64,000 nucleotides of DNA. It comes from Leisingera aquaemixtae. GTDB lineage: Bacteria; Pseudomonadota; Alphaproteobacteria; Rhodobacterales; Rhodobacteraceae. Both the position numbers and the translations under genes were made by a program. The notes beneath the pieces were generated by a model. That model was not told the origin of the DNA. It made no database searches and was given only the letters and a program-made list of their open reading frames with translations. Shown piece after piece: positions 1 through 8,951 of the stretch. Each line of letters begins with the position of its first letter. The first letter of the stretch is position 1. The stretch lies in contig NZ_JAHVJQ010000003.1 in NCBI RefSeq assembly GCF_019801145.1, positions 124,001-188,000 on the forward strand, written 5' to 3'.

Positions 1-128
1 CAATTCGGGATCTGTGGCTGGGCGTGTGGCAAAATAAATCCTTTCCCGCCGGTGGCTTCGACTGCAGCGGGTGTATGGCCCCGCACGCGGCCAGAGTTTG
101 ACGGCGGACAAATTCGCAGCCGGAAACT

Positions 129-1676
129 TTGCTAGGGATCGGCGGAAATCAGTACTGGAGCGGTCCAATTCGTACTTTTCCGCCATATCCCAGCCTCCGC
201 CATTTCCTCGATTGGTGCGCTTCAACCGGGCAGTTTCAGAAAGTCGGCGATGCGGTCTCCGTCCGCCATCAGATGACGGCGGTGCACCGGGCAGTGCTGG
301 AAGCCGGCGGCCCGGTGCTGCAATTCGACCACCCGGTGCTGGACAGCGGCCAGGTGTCGGGCATTCCGGTTTTGGTGAACCTGTTCGGGACGGCTGAGCG
401 CGTGGCGGCCGGCCTTGGGGTGCCGCAGGACGGCCTGGATGATCTGGGGAGTTTTCTGGCGGCCCTCAGGTCGCCTGCTCCGCCGGACGGCCTGCGCGAT
501 GCCTTGTCCCGCTGGCCCATGCTCAAGGCAGCGCTGGCGACCAGGCCGAAGATGGTGAAAACCGCTCCGGTTCAGGCCATCACCCGCGAGGGGCCTGATG
601 CCAGCCTTGATGGCCTTCCGGTGCAGACCCACTGGCCGGGGGATGCCGGGCCGCTGATTACCTGGCCGGTTGTGATAACCCGCCCGCACGGCAGCGCCGC
701 AGAAAACGTCAACAGTTACAATGCCGGGGTCTACCGGACCCAGGTTCTGGACCGCTCGCGGCTGATCATGCGATGGCTGCCTCACCGCGGCGGCGCTGCG
801 CATCACCGCAGCTGGGCCGGGCAGGGGGAGCCGATGCCGGTTGCCGTGGTTCTGGGGGCGGATCCCGCCACGCTGCTGTCTGCCGCGCTGCCCTTGCCGG
901 AAACCGTGTCAGAGCTGACCTTTGCCGGCGCCCTCAGCGGCGCCCGCCCGCGTCTGGTGCCCTGCAAGACCATCCCGCTGATGGTGCCCGCCGATGCAGA
1001 GATCGTTCTGGAGGGCTGGGTGTCCGCATCAGAGACCGCACCCGAAGGCCCCTTTGGCGACCATACGGGCTATTACAACCCGGCAGAGCCCTTTCCCGTC
1101 ATGCAGATAAGCGCGGTGACGCACCGCGAGGATCCGCTGTATCTCTCCACCTATACCGGCCGGCCGCCGGATGAGCCTGCCATCATCGGCGAGGTGTTCA
1201 ACCGGCTGGCCCTGCCAACGGTGCGGGCGCAGATCCCGGAGATCCGCGACCTGTGGCTGCCGCCCGCCGCATGCTCCTACCGCATTGCCATCGTCAGCAT
1301 TGACAAACGCTACCCTGGCCAGGCGCGCCGGGTGATGATGGCGCTGTGGGGGATGCTGCCGCAATTCAGCTACACCAAGATGATGATCGCTGTGGATGCC
1401 GATGTTGACCCGCGGAGCTGGGATGACATCGCTTGGGTATTGGCCACCCGCATGGACCCGTCCCGCGATATTATGATGCTCGAGAATACGCCGATGGACT
1501 ACCTTGATTTCGCGTCGCCGCAGCCGGGATTGGCAGGCAAGATCGGTGTCGATGCCACCACGAAAATTGGCAGCGAAACGGCCAGGGAATGGGGGCAGGT
1601 CATGCAGGGCGATGCCAAGGATCAGGCCTTTGCCGCCGACCTGGTGGCCCGGCTGATGCCGGAGCTGACCGCATGA
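129..1676 (+). CDS. UbiD family decarboxylase (prenylated-FMN dependent)
   Basis: Predicted reversible (de)carboxylase of an aromatic or unsaturated acid that uses prenylated FMN. About 515 residues, normal for the UbiD family. The sequence carries the family's central prFMN-site region with NSYNAG and, near residue 306, the EGPFGDHTGYYN motif that holds catalytic acidic residues. The only start in the open frame upstream of the conserved PYPSLRHFLDW segment is a TTG at 129, so the start is uncertain. The gene overlaps the following ubiX-like gene by four bases (ATGA), which fits cofactor maker and user being co-translated. The substrate cannot be read from sequence; it may be the ubiquinone precursor or another aromatic acid. 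Confidence 0.9.
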   Translation: MLGIGGNQYWSGPIRTFPPYPSLRHFLDWCASTGQFQKVGDAVSVRHQMTAVHRAVLEAGGPVLQFDHPVLDSGQVSGIPVLVNLFGTAERVAAGLGVPQDGLDDLGSFLAALRSPAPPDGLRDALSRWPMLKAALATRPKMVKTAPVQAITREGPDASLDGLPVQTHWPGDAGPLITWPVVITRPHGSAAENVNSYNAGVYRTQVLDRSRLIMRWLPHRGGAAHHRSWAGQGEPMPVAVVLGADPATLLSAALPLPETVSELTFAGALSGARPRLVPCKTIPLMVPADAEIVLEGWVSASETAPEGPFGDHTGYYNPAEPFPVMQISAVTHREDPLYLSTYTGRPPDEPAIIGEVFNRLALPTVRAQIPEIRDLWLPPAACSYRIAIVSIDKRYPGQARRVMMALWGMLPQFSYTKMMIAVDADVDPRSWDDIAWVLATRMDPSRDIMMLENTPMDYLDFASPQPGLAGKIGVDATTKIGSETAREWGQVMQGDAKDQAFAADLVARLMPELTA

Positions 1677-2251
1677 GTGCGCAGCGGGTTGTGCTGGGGG
1701 TTTCAGGCGCTTCCGGTGCCATGCTCAGCCTGGCAGTTGCCCGGCACCTGCAGAAGCTTGGCGTGGAGATTGACCTGGTGGCCAGTGCCGCGGCAGAGAG
1801 GACCCTGGCTCAGGAATGCGGACCGGACGCCGTGGAAATCCTCAGGGGCCTGGCTGCGCGCTGGCACCCGGTGCAGGACATCGGGGCGGCCATCGCATCC
1901 GGGTCAGTGCCGGCGGCAGGGATGATCGTTGCGCCGTGTTCGATGCGGTCACTGGCCGCAATCGCGCACGGGTTTGATGATAATCTGCTGACGCGGGCGG
2001 CCGGTGTTCAGCTCAAAGAGCGCAGGCGGCTGGTTCTGCTTGCGCGCGAGACTCCGCTGACCTTGGCCCACATCCGGAACATGGCGGCGGTGACGGAAAT
2101 GGGTGCCATTGTAATGCCGCCGGTTCCGGCATTCTATCTGGCGCATGACACCCTGGCCCAGGCGGCCAGCCAGGTTGCCGCCCGGGCGGTTGACATGCTG
2201 GCGCTGTCCGCCCCCTGCGCGCAGCGCTGGTCGCCGCAGCACAGCGGCTGA
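1673..2251 (+). CDS. ubiX: UbiX family flavin prenyltransferase
   Basis: Predicted to attach a dimethylallyl group to FMN, making the prenylated FMN cofactor needed by UbiD enzymes. The 192-residue product is the usual length. The N-terminal GVSGASGAM loop is the FMN-binding signature, and RETPLTLAHIRNM followed by GAIVMPPVPAFY is the typical C-terminal half. The ATG at 1673 lies inside the stop region of the upstream UbiD gene, indicating translational coupling. Because the partner may not be the ubiquinone UbiD, this could be a pathway-dedicated Pad1/UbiX paralogue. Confidence 0.92.
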   Translation: MSAQRVVLGVSGASGAMLSLAVARHLQKLGVEIDLVASAAAERTLAQECGPDAVEILRGLAARWHPVQDIGAAIASGSVPAAGMIVAPCSMRSLAAIAHGFDDNLLTRAAGVQLKERRRLVLLARETPLTLAHIRNMAAVTEMGAIVMPPVPAFYLAHDTLAQAASQVAARAVDMLALSAPCAQRWSPQHSG

Positions 2252-2529
2252 TCTCGCGGCCGGCGGCGGAAGCGCCTGAACAAATCGGTTATGGCGGTCG
2301 CCGGGATGGGAAGCTGTCGCCGCGGGTGGGCTAGATTTGAAGCAAAATACGTGAGCCCCAGGATCCGTGAGGCGAAGCGGGGTGGCCCAGGAAGGGAAGC
2401 AATTGGTTTCCCCAAGGTCAGCCTGCCCAGAAAGCCGCAATGGACGCCAGGATTGCTGATACGCTCTAGCCAAGCCCCAGAACCCCCCATAGACTGGCTT
2501 GAACAAAGACAGCTGGAGTTCCTCCCCCT

Positions 2530-3498
2530 ATGACACCTTTCGCAATTGCTGGTGTTCAAATGCACGTTGGCGCTTTGCACTCGAATGTTGAGGCAATGCG
2601 CCACCGGATTGAAATACTGATGGCCCGCTTCCCCTGGACGCAGATGGTTCTGTTTTCCGAACTGGCGCCCTACGGACCGCTTGACCGCTTTGCCCAGCCG
2701 TTTCCCAACGACGTGGTGCAACAGTTCCAGGAGGATGCCCGCCGGTTCGGCATCTGGCTGATTCCTGGATCGATGTTCGAAAAGACCGAGGACGGCCGGA
2801 TCTTCAACACCTCTGTGGTGATCAATCCGCAGGGGGAGATCGTCGCCAAATACTCCAAGATGTTCCCCTTCCGCCCGTATGAGGCAGGGATTTCGGCGGG
2901 CACCGAGTTTTGCGTGTTCGACGTGCCGGGGGTGGGCCGTTTCGGCCTGTCGATCTGTTATGACATCTGGTTCCCGGAAACCACCCGCCAGCTGACCAGC
3001 CAGGGCGTCGAAGTGCTGCTGCACCCGGTGCTGACCGGCACCACTGACCGGGATGCGGAGATTGCAATTGCCCGCGCGACTGCGGCGCAGTTCCAATGTT
3101 ATGTCTTTGACGTCAACGGGCTGGGCGCAGGCGGCGTCGGCCGGTCGCTGGTCGTGGATCCTTCGGCCACCGTGCTGCACCAGTCGGCAGGCCAGGAGGA
3201 CATGTTCCCGATCGAGATCGACCTCGACCAGGTCCGGCGGCAGCGTGAAACCGGCCTGAAAGGGCTGGGGCAGGTGCTGAAGAGCTTCCGCGACCGCGAG
3301 GCCGAGTTCACCGTTTACGACCGCGCCAGCGGCGCGGATGCTTATCTCAAGACACTGGGGCCGCTGGAAACGCCGGGGCAAGGGTCGCCGCGCGGTTTGC
3401 AAACCGCCGATCCCAGAAGCTCGCTGGAGAATTTGGAACAGACTTTCTATTCGCCGCATAATTTCTCTGTCTTCCCAGGGAAGACAGGCTCAGATTAA
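2530..3498 (+). CDS. Carbon-nitrogen hydrolase (nitrilase superfamily amidohydrolase)
   Basis: Predicted cytoplasmic amidase or carbamoylase with the Glu-Lys-Cys triad of the nitrilase superfamily: E44 in LFSEL, K110 in AKYSKMFPF and C143 in SICYDIWFPE. The 322 residues exceed the usual ~270-300; the extra C-terminal part after about residue 265 is polar and has no recognised motif. It is the first gene of a four-gene same-strand cassette with a PLP decarboxylase, an ATP-grasp protein and a C45-type hydrolase. One possible role is hydrolysis of an amide or N-carbamoyl group on an amine made by the neighbouring decarboxylase, as N-carbamoylputrescine amidohydrolase does in polyamine synthesis. 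That role is inference only. Confidence 0.88.
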   Translation: MTPFAIAGVQMHVGALHSNVEAMRHRIEILMARFPWTQMVLFSELAPYGPLDRFAQPFPNDVVQQFQEDARRFGIWLIPGSMFEKTEDGRIFNTSVVINPQGEIVAKYSKMFPFRPYEAGISAGTEFCVFDVPGVGRFGLSICYDIWFPETTRQLTSQGVEVLLHPVLTGTTDRDAEIAIARATAAQFQCYVFDVNGLGAGGVGRSLVVDPSATVLHQSAGQEDMFPIEIDLDQVRRQRETGLKGLGQVLKSFRDREAEFTVYDRASGADAYLKTLGPLETPGQGSPRGLQTADPRSSLENLEQTFYSPHNFSVFPGKTGSD

Positions 3499-3548
3499 CC
3501 GGACTGGAGGGCGGCACCGGTCCTGACGCGTCAGAAAGGAGGCAGGTT

Positions 3549-6293
3549 TTGAACTTGCACTCGCGTAAGAAGACGTTGCCGTCGATCCGGGACTACTACA
3601 GCGCGACACAGCTTCGCGCGGACAGGTGGAGCGCATTGCGGGAGGCCGCTGAAGGCCTCGCGCGGCACCGCAAGGAAGGCCGAAAGAGCGAGAAGCTCCT
3701 GAAAACGGCGGAGCATCTGTTCGAGGTGCTGGCCCCGATCGAGCAATACTGGGCGTTTCCGGGGATACATGCTTTTGAACATCTCCGCCGCCTTTTGCAG
3801 CATGGCAATGCCGACGATCTGTCGGTGTCCATCCGCCGCATTGCCAGGGCGCTGACCTCCGGCGCCTACCGGCGGCGGTCTATTCCGCTTTCGTCAGAGG
3901 AAATCGACAACGAGGACTATGAGGATGAGGCCTCGCTCGCGCCGGAAGCGCGGGCGCTGGGCCGTCCCTATTTCGAGGTTCTGATCGTTGACGACGTGAC
4001 TGAATCGCAGGAGCGCTTCCTGCGGCAGAACCTGCTGCGCATGCGCCGGGTCGAGGATCAGTTCATCTATGAGCCGGTGATCGTGCCCTCGCTGGAGGAC
4101 GCGCTGATCGGCATCCTGTTCAACTACAATGTGCAGGCCGTGGTGGTGCGCCCGGGCCTGTCGCTGAAGTCCAAGATCGACCTGCCGATCCTCAGCCAGT
4201 ATCTGACGCGGGTCAGCGAGGAGGAGGCCGTCGATGCGATCGAGCCTCATGAATACGGCCCCGAGGCCTGCCGCCTGATTGAGAAGATCCGCCCGGAGCT
4301 GGATGCCTATCTGGTCACTGACCGGTCAGCTGAGGACATTGCCGGGCTGGACTTGGGCCGCTGCCGCCGCGTGTTCTACAACCAGGAGGATTTTCAGGAA
4401 CTGCATCTGAACATCCTGCGCGGGGTGGATCGCCGTTACAAATCGCCGTTCTTCACCGCGCTCAAGGAATATTCAAAGCAGCCCACCGGCGTTTTCCATG
4501 CGATGCCGATCAGCCGCGGCAAGTCGATCAGCCGCTCGCATTGGATCCAGGACATGGGGGCGTTTTACGGCTCCAATATTTTTCTTGCGGAAACCTCCGC
4601 CACCTCGGGCGGCCTCGACAGCCTGCTGGAGCCGCGCGGCCCGATCAAGGAAGCCCAGGACATGGCGGCGCGGGCGTTCGGGGCCAAGCATACGTTCTTT
4701 GCCACCAACGGCACCTCGACCTGCAACAAGATCGTGGTGCAGTCGGTGGTGCGCCCCGGCGATATCGTGCTGGTGGACCGCGACTGCCACAAGTCGCACC
4801 ACTACGGGATGGTGCTGGCAGGCGCCAGCGTGGCCTACATGGACAGCTACCCGCTGCATGAGCATTCGATGTACGGGGCGGTTCCGCTCAGGGAAATCAA
4901 ACACACCCTGCTGCAGCTCAAGGCGGCGGGCAAGCTGGACCGGGTGAGGATGGTCTTGCTGACCAACTGCACCTTTGACGGCATCGTTTATAACGTGCGG
5001 CGGGTTATGGAAGAATGCCTGGCCATCAAGAAGGACCTGATTTTCCTGTGGGACGAAGCCTGGTTTGCCTTTGCGCGGTTTGACCCGACCTACCGTCAGC
5101 GCACTGCCATGGGCGTTGCCAACATGCTCAGGGACACGCTGCGCAGCGAGGAAACGGCAGAGGCCTGGAAAGCGCAGCAGGAAGCGCTCAAGGGTGCCGA
5201 TGAGGAGACTTGGCTGAACACCCGGCTGGTGCCGCCGCCGGATGCGCGGGTGCGGGCCTACGCAACCCAGTCCACCCACAAGACGCTGACATCGCTGCGT
5301 CAGGGCTCGATGATCCATGTGAACGATCAGGACTTCAAGGGCGAGGTCGAGCAGGCCTTTCACGAGGCCTATATGACCCATACCTCGACCTCCCCGAATT
5401 ACCAGATCATCGCCTCACTGGACGTCGGCCGCAGGCAGGTGGAACTGGAAGGGTTTGAATTTGTCCAGAAGCAGATCGAAACCGCGATGTCGATCCGCCG
5501 AGCCATTTCCGACAACCCCTTGCTTAACAAATATTTCCGGGTGCTGACCGCCGGCGACATGATCCCCGAAGCCTTCCGGGAAAGCGGGGTTGAGGCCTAT
5601 TATGATCCGGACCACGGCTGGGCCGACACCTGGAACATGTGGAGCCAGGATGAGTTTGTGCTGGATCCGACCCGCGTCACCCTGGCGGTGGGCGGCACCG
5701 GCTGGGACGGCGATACCTTCAAGACCAAGATCCTGATGGACAAGTACGGGATTCAGATCAACAAGACCTCCCGCAACACGGTGCTGTTCATGACCAATAT
5801 CGGCACCACGCGCTCTTCGGTCGCGTATCTGATCGAGGTGCTGGTGGAGATTGCCAACGATCTGGATGATCTGCTGGACGATGCCTCGAAGATGGAGCGC
5901 CGGTCGTTTGAGAACCGGGTCTCAGCATTGGTGGAGCACGTGCCACCCTTGCCGGACTTCAGCCGTTTCCACGATGCCTTCAGGGCTGGCAGCGACACAC
6001 CGGAGGGCGACATCCGCACCGCCTTCTTCCTCGCTTACAACGAGGACAACTGCGACTACATCCCAACCGATGACAGCCTGATGGAGCGCCTGGAAGCAGG
6101 CGAGGAGCTAGTGTCATCCAGTTTCATCATCCCCTATCCCCCAGGCTTTCCGATCCTGGTGCCTGGCCAGGTCATCAGCCCGGAGATCCTGTCGTTCATG
6201 CGGGCGCTCGACGTCCGCGAGATCCACGGCTACCGCGCCGACCTGGGCTTGCGCGTATTCACCAAGGAGGCCTTGAAGTCCGTCCAAAAGTAG
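3549..6293 (+). CDS. Orn/Lys/Arg-type PLP-dependent decarboxylase, long form
   Basis: Fold-type I basic amino acid decarboxylase family. The PLP lysine is K578 in the motif QSTHKTLTSL, and the Asp pairing with the cofactor ring is in WDEAWFAF (D502). A receiver-like wing domain begins near residue 142 (YFEVLIVDDV). At 914 residues it is about 150-200 longer than ordinary inducible Arg/Lys/Orn decarboxylases; the surplus is mainly an N-terminal charged helical segment (1-140) with no motif I recognise. The start is an in-frame TTG at 3549 with AGAAAGGAGG directly upstream. The product amine is unknown (agmatine, cadaverine, putrescine or another). A 39-bp gap separates it from the ATP-grasp gene, so an operon is likely. 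Confidence 0.9.
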   Translation: MNLHSRKKTLPSIRDYYSATQLRADRWSALREAAEGLARHRKEGRKSEKLLKTAEHLFEVLAPIEQYWAFPGIHAFEHLRRLLQHGNADDLSVSIRRIARALTSGAYRRRSIPLSSEEIDNEDYEDEASLAPEARALGRPYFEVLIVDDVTESQERFLRQNLLRMRRVEDQFIYEPVIVPSLEDALIGILFNYNVQAVVVRPGLSLKSKIDLPILSQYLTRVSEEEAVDAIEPHEYGPEACRLIEKIRPELDAYLVTDRSAEDIAGLDLGRCRRVFYNQEDFQELHLNILRGVDRRYKSPFFTALKEYSKQPTGVFHAMPISRGKSISRSHWIQDMGAFYGSNIFLAETSATSGGLDSLLEPRGPIKEAQDMAARAFGAKHTFFATNGTSTCNKIVVQSVVRPGDIVLVDRDCHKSHHYGMVLAGASVAYMDSYPLHEHSMYGAVPLREIKHTLLQLKAAGKLDRVRMVLLTNCTFDGIVYNVRRVMEECLAIKKDLIFLWDEAWFAFARFDPTYRQRTAMGVANMLRDTLRSEETAEAWKAQQEALKGADEETWLNTRLVPPPDARVRAYATQSTHKTLTSLRQGSMIHVNDQDFKGEVEQAFHEAYMTHTSTSPNYQIIASLDVGRRQVELEGFEFVQKQIETAMSIRRAISDNPLLNKYFRVLTAGDMIPEAFRESGVEAYYDPDHGWADTWNMWSQDEFVLDPTRVTLAVGGTGWDGDTFKTKILMDKYGIQINKTSRNTVLFMTNIGTTRSSVAYLIEVLVEIANDLDDLLDDASKMERRSFENRVSALVEHVPPLPDFSRFHDAFRAGSDTPEGDIRTAFFLAYNEDNCDYIPTDDSLMERLEAGEELVSSSFIIPYPPGFPILVPGQVISPEILSFMRALDVREIHGYRADLGLRVFTKEALKSVQK

Positions 6294-6332
6294 AAGTCCG
6301 AAGATCAATTAGAAAAATCAGGGAGACGTTAC

Positions 6333-7784
6333 ATGCCGAAGAAAGTTCTGAACAACATTTCGGAGATCCGCCGCTATTTCCACACCAATTCGGACCCGAT
6401 CTATTTTGTCTCAGCGACGAACTTCAATCTTCTCGGGCTTGATGAATGGGTGAAGAATTTCAAGTACATCTGCTATATGGACTGTTTCGACGGCCGCCAT
6501 CCGAATGTTTTGGTCCCGTCCGAGCTGCCGCACGATGAATTCCAGTCGATCGAAGACATCAACAACTACCTGCTGCAGCACAAGGAAGTCATCGATTACG
6601 TCAAGGCGCGCGGCGGCAAGCCGAAATTCGTGTTTCTGATGTTCGACGAAAAGACCGAAAAGCTGGTCAAGGAAATCGGCGGCGAGGTCTGGTTTCCCAA
6701 GGCAAAGCTGCGCACCAACATGGACAACAAGATCCAGACCGTACGCGTTGGCAACAAGGCAGGCGTGCCGTCGGTGCCCAATACCCTGTCCAAGGTGGAC
6801 AGCTACGACCATCTCAAAAAGATCTGCAAGAAGGCGGATCTGGGCGACGATCTGGTTCTGCAAAGCGCCTTCGGGGATTCCGGCCACACCACATTTTTCA
6901 TCAAGAACGAGGGCGATTTCCGCAAGCACGAGCATGAGATTGTCGGCCAGGGCGAGATCAAGATCATGAAGCGGATCGATTGCCGCGGTTCCGCGATCGA
7001 GGCCTGCTGCACCTCCGAGGGGACCATCGTCGGCCCCCTGATGACCGAGCTTGTCGGCTTCAAGGAGCTGACCCCCTACCGCGGCGGCTGGTGCGGCAAC
7101 GAGATCTTCGCGACCGCCTTCCCGCCGAAAACCCGCGAAAAGGCGCGGGAGCTGACTTTCAAGTTCGGCGAACAGCTGCGCAAGGAGGGCTACCGCGGTT
7201 ATTTCGAGCTGGATTTCCTGATCGACAAGAAAACCGGCGACATCTGGCTGGGCGAGCTCAACCCGCGGATCACCGGGGCGTCGTCGATGACCAACCACGC
7301 GGCTTTCGCCCATGCCGATGCGCCTTTGTTCCTGTTCCATCTGCTGGAGTTCTCGAAAAAGCCGTTCAAGCTGGACGTGGAGGAGCTGAACGCGCGCTGG
7401 GCCGACCCGGACATGATCGACTCCTGGTCGCAGATGGTGATCAAGCACACAGAGGACACCGTGGACATCGTCACCAAAGCCCCGGAATCCGGCATCTACA
7501 GGATGCTGCCGGACGGCCAGGTTGTGTTTGACCGCTTCGACTACCACCGCCGCGCAGTTGAAAGCGAGGACGAGGCATTCTTCCTGCGCATTTCCAACGC
7601 AGGCGATTACCGTTATGAAGGCGCCGATCTGGGCATTCTGGTCACCCGCGGCCGGTCGATGACCAAGGGGTTCCAGCTGACAGAGAAGTCGAAACGCTGG
7701 ATCGACGGCATCAAGAACGCCTATTCCGCGCGGCCGCTTCCGTCAGCACAGGCCTTTGAGGATCCGGCGTTCAAGATTATGTAG
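6333..7784 (+). CDS. ATP-grasp domain protein (biotin carboxylase-like ligase)
   Basis: An ATP-grasp fold enzyme of 483 residues, often labelled biotin carboxylase in annotations. The metal and ATP-binding core is visible as GYFELDFLIDKK (about 289-300) followed by WLGELNPRITGASS (about 305-318), where E308 and N310 are the expected Mg ligands. No biotinyl-lysine (AMKM-like) domain or carboxyltransferase partner is present nearby, so fatty acid synthesis is unlikely. ATP-grasp enzymes commonly join a carboxylate to an amine through an acyl-phosphate. Next to an amine-forming decarboxylase, an amide ligase role is attractive but unproven. The ATG is preceded by AGGGAGACGTTAC, a good ribosome binding site. 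Only five bases separate it from the next gene. Confidence 0.85.
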   Translation: MPKKVLNNISEIRRYFHTNSDPIYFVSATNFNLLGLDEWVKNFKYICYMDCFDGRHPNVLVPSELPHDEFQSIEDINNYLLQHKEVIDYVKARGGKPKFVFLMFDEKTEKLVKEIGGEVWFPKAKLRTNMDNKIQTVRVGNKAGVPSVPNTLSKVDSYDHLKKICKKADLGDDLVLQSAFGDSGHTTFFIKNEGDFRKHEHEIVGQGEIKIMKRIDCRGSAIEACCTSEGTIVGPLMTELVGFKELTPYRGGWCGNEIFATAFPPKTREKARELTFKFGEQLRKEGYRGYFELDFLIDKKTGDIWLGELNPRITGASSMTNHAAFAHADAPLFLFHLLEFSKKPFKLDVEELNARWADPDMIDSWSQMVIKHTEDTVDIVTKAPESGIYRMLPDGQVVFDRFDYHRRAVESEDEAFFLRISNAGDYRYEGADLGILVTRGRSMTKGFQLTEKSKRWIDGIKNAYSARPLPSAQAFEDPAFKIM

Positions 7785-7789
7785 GCTGC

Positions 7790-8782
7790 ATGAAACTGAC
7801 ATTCCGCGCCGTCGAAGAAGCGGAGCCTGGGCAGAAACTGTCCGGGCTCTTTTCCGAATACCGCACCGCCTATCTGAACTGGTGGGCGGGGGAGGGGCTG
7901 TCGGGCCGGCCGACCTATGCGGAATGCCGCCGGGCGCTGAGTGCCTACATGCCGGAGATCATGGGGGTCTATGACCAGCTGTGCGCTTCGGTCGGCGGCG
8001 GCGACCTTGAAGCGCGGTTCCTGAGTTTTTACTGCCCGCCGCGCTACCTGGCCGGGTGCAGCCAGGCGATCTGGCAGGGCCGGGAGCCGCTCCTGGTGCG
8101 CAACTACGACTACAACCCCTCGGCCTTTGACGCGGTATTCCTAAAAACCGGCTGGGGCGGCCGGCAGGTGATGGGCACCACGGACGGGCTGTTCGGGCTG
8201 CTCGACGGGATCAACGACGCCGGGCTTACGGTTTCGCTCACCTTTGGCGGGCGCCGCGCGATGGGCGACGGTTTTGGCGTGCCTCTGATCCTGCGGTACA
8301 TCCTGCAGACCTGTTCGGCGCTTGATGAGGCGGAAGATGTGCTGCGGCGGGTGCCCTGCCACATGAGCTACAACGTGACGGTGCTGGACCGTGCGCGGAA
8401 CTTCTTTACCGCTTACCTTGCACCCGACCGGCCAACCGTCATCACCCGGGCGGCAGTCGCCACCAACCACCAGGAACGCGTCGAGTGGACCAGCCACGCC
8501 CGGCTGACCGCCTCGGTGGAGCGGGAGCGCTTCCTGCTGCAGCGGCTGACGCTGCATCCGGAGACAAAGGAAAAATTCACTGGTTCCTTCCTGAAGCCGC
8601 CGCTTTATTCGCTGGCCTTCGACAGGGGGTTCGGAACGCTATACACGGCGGCCTATCACCCCTGCGATCTGTCGGTGGAGCTGCTCTGGCCTGACCGCGT
8701 GTGGCGTAATAAACTGGGCCAGTTTGAAACGGGCCACCTTGGCGTCGATTACCCCGATTTCCAGCGCCAGCCCTTGCCATAG
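7790..8782 (+). CDS. C45-type Ntn hydrolase / acyltransferase family protein
   Basis: 330 residues resembling the acyl-CoA:6-aminopenicillanate acyltransferase (C45) and choloylglycine hydrolase clan. The likely autoproteolytic nucleophile is C90 in the Gly-Cys pair of YLAGCSQAIW. The downstream RNYDYNP segment (104-110) and the GLLDGINDAGLTVSLTFGG stretch (about 137-155) are typical for the clan. If processed, cleavage before C90 would give subunits of about 89 and 241 residues. It starts five bases after the ATP-grasp stop, so it is almost certainly co-transcribed. It could hydrolyse or transfer an acyl group onto the amine made by the upstream decarboxylase. The substrate is unknown. Confidence 0.82.
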   Translation: MKLTFRAVEEAEPGQKLSGLFSEYRTAYLNWWAGEGLSGRPTYAECRRALSAYMPEIMGVYDQLCASVGGGDLEARFLSFYCPPRYLAGCSQAIWQGREPLLVRNYDYNPSAFDAVFLKTGWGGRQVMGTTDGLFGLLDGINDAGLTVSLTFGGRRAMGDGFGVPLILRYILQTCSALDEAEDVLRRVPCHMSYNVTVLDRARNFFTAYLAPDRPTVITRAAVATNHQERVEWTSHARLTASVERERFLLQRLTLHPETKEKFTGSFLKPPLYSLAFDRGFGTLYTAAYHPCDLSVELLWPDRVWRNKLGQFETGHLGVDYPDFQRQPLP

Positions 8783-8795
8783 CATCCGGTGCGGC

Positions 8796-8823
8796 AGCCG
8801 CCGGGAAGCCTTGCCAGGCGGCT
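8796..8823 (+). terminator. Hairpin after the four-gene cassette
   Basis: A 7-bp GC stem (AGCCGCC / GGCGGCT) around a 14-nt loop lies 14 bases after the C45-type gene. There is no T tract, so it is either a weak terminator or an mRNA-stabilising 3' hairpin. Confidence 0.35.
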
Positions 8824-8951
8824 GATCGGCTCCATATTCAGCTGAGGCGCGCGTGCAAAAATGCTGCAGGGCACTGGATTGAAAGTGCTGCGCCTCGTCT
8901 TCTTTCGATCCAGCTGTCTGGGAGCTGCCGCAGCAGTTCCGGAAGGGGGCG

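Noticed and set aside
2291-2533. An 80-codon small open frame upstream of the nitrilase gene
   Set aside because: It overlaps the nitrilase start, has no ribosome binding site and shows no protein-like composition.
2134-3459. A 441-codon open frame on the minus strand opposite the nitrilase gene
   Set aside because: The nitrilase frame has the full catalytic triad; the opposite frame has none.
6333-7784. Biotin carboxylase subunit of acetyl-CoA carboxylase
   Set aside because: No biotin carrier domain or carboxyltransferase is adjacent, and the partners are a decarboxylase and Ntn hydrolase; only the ATP-grasp fold is shared.
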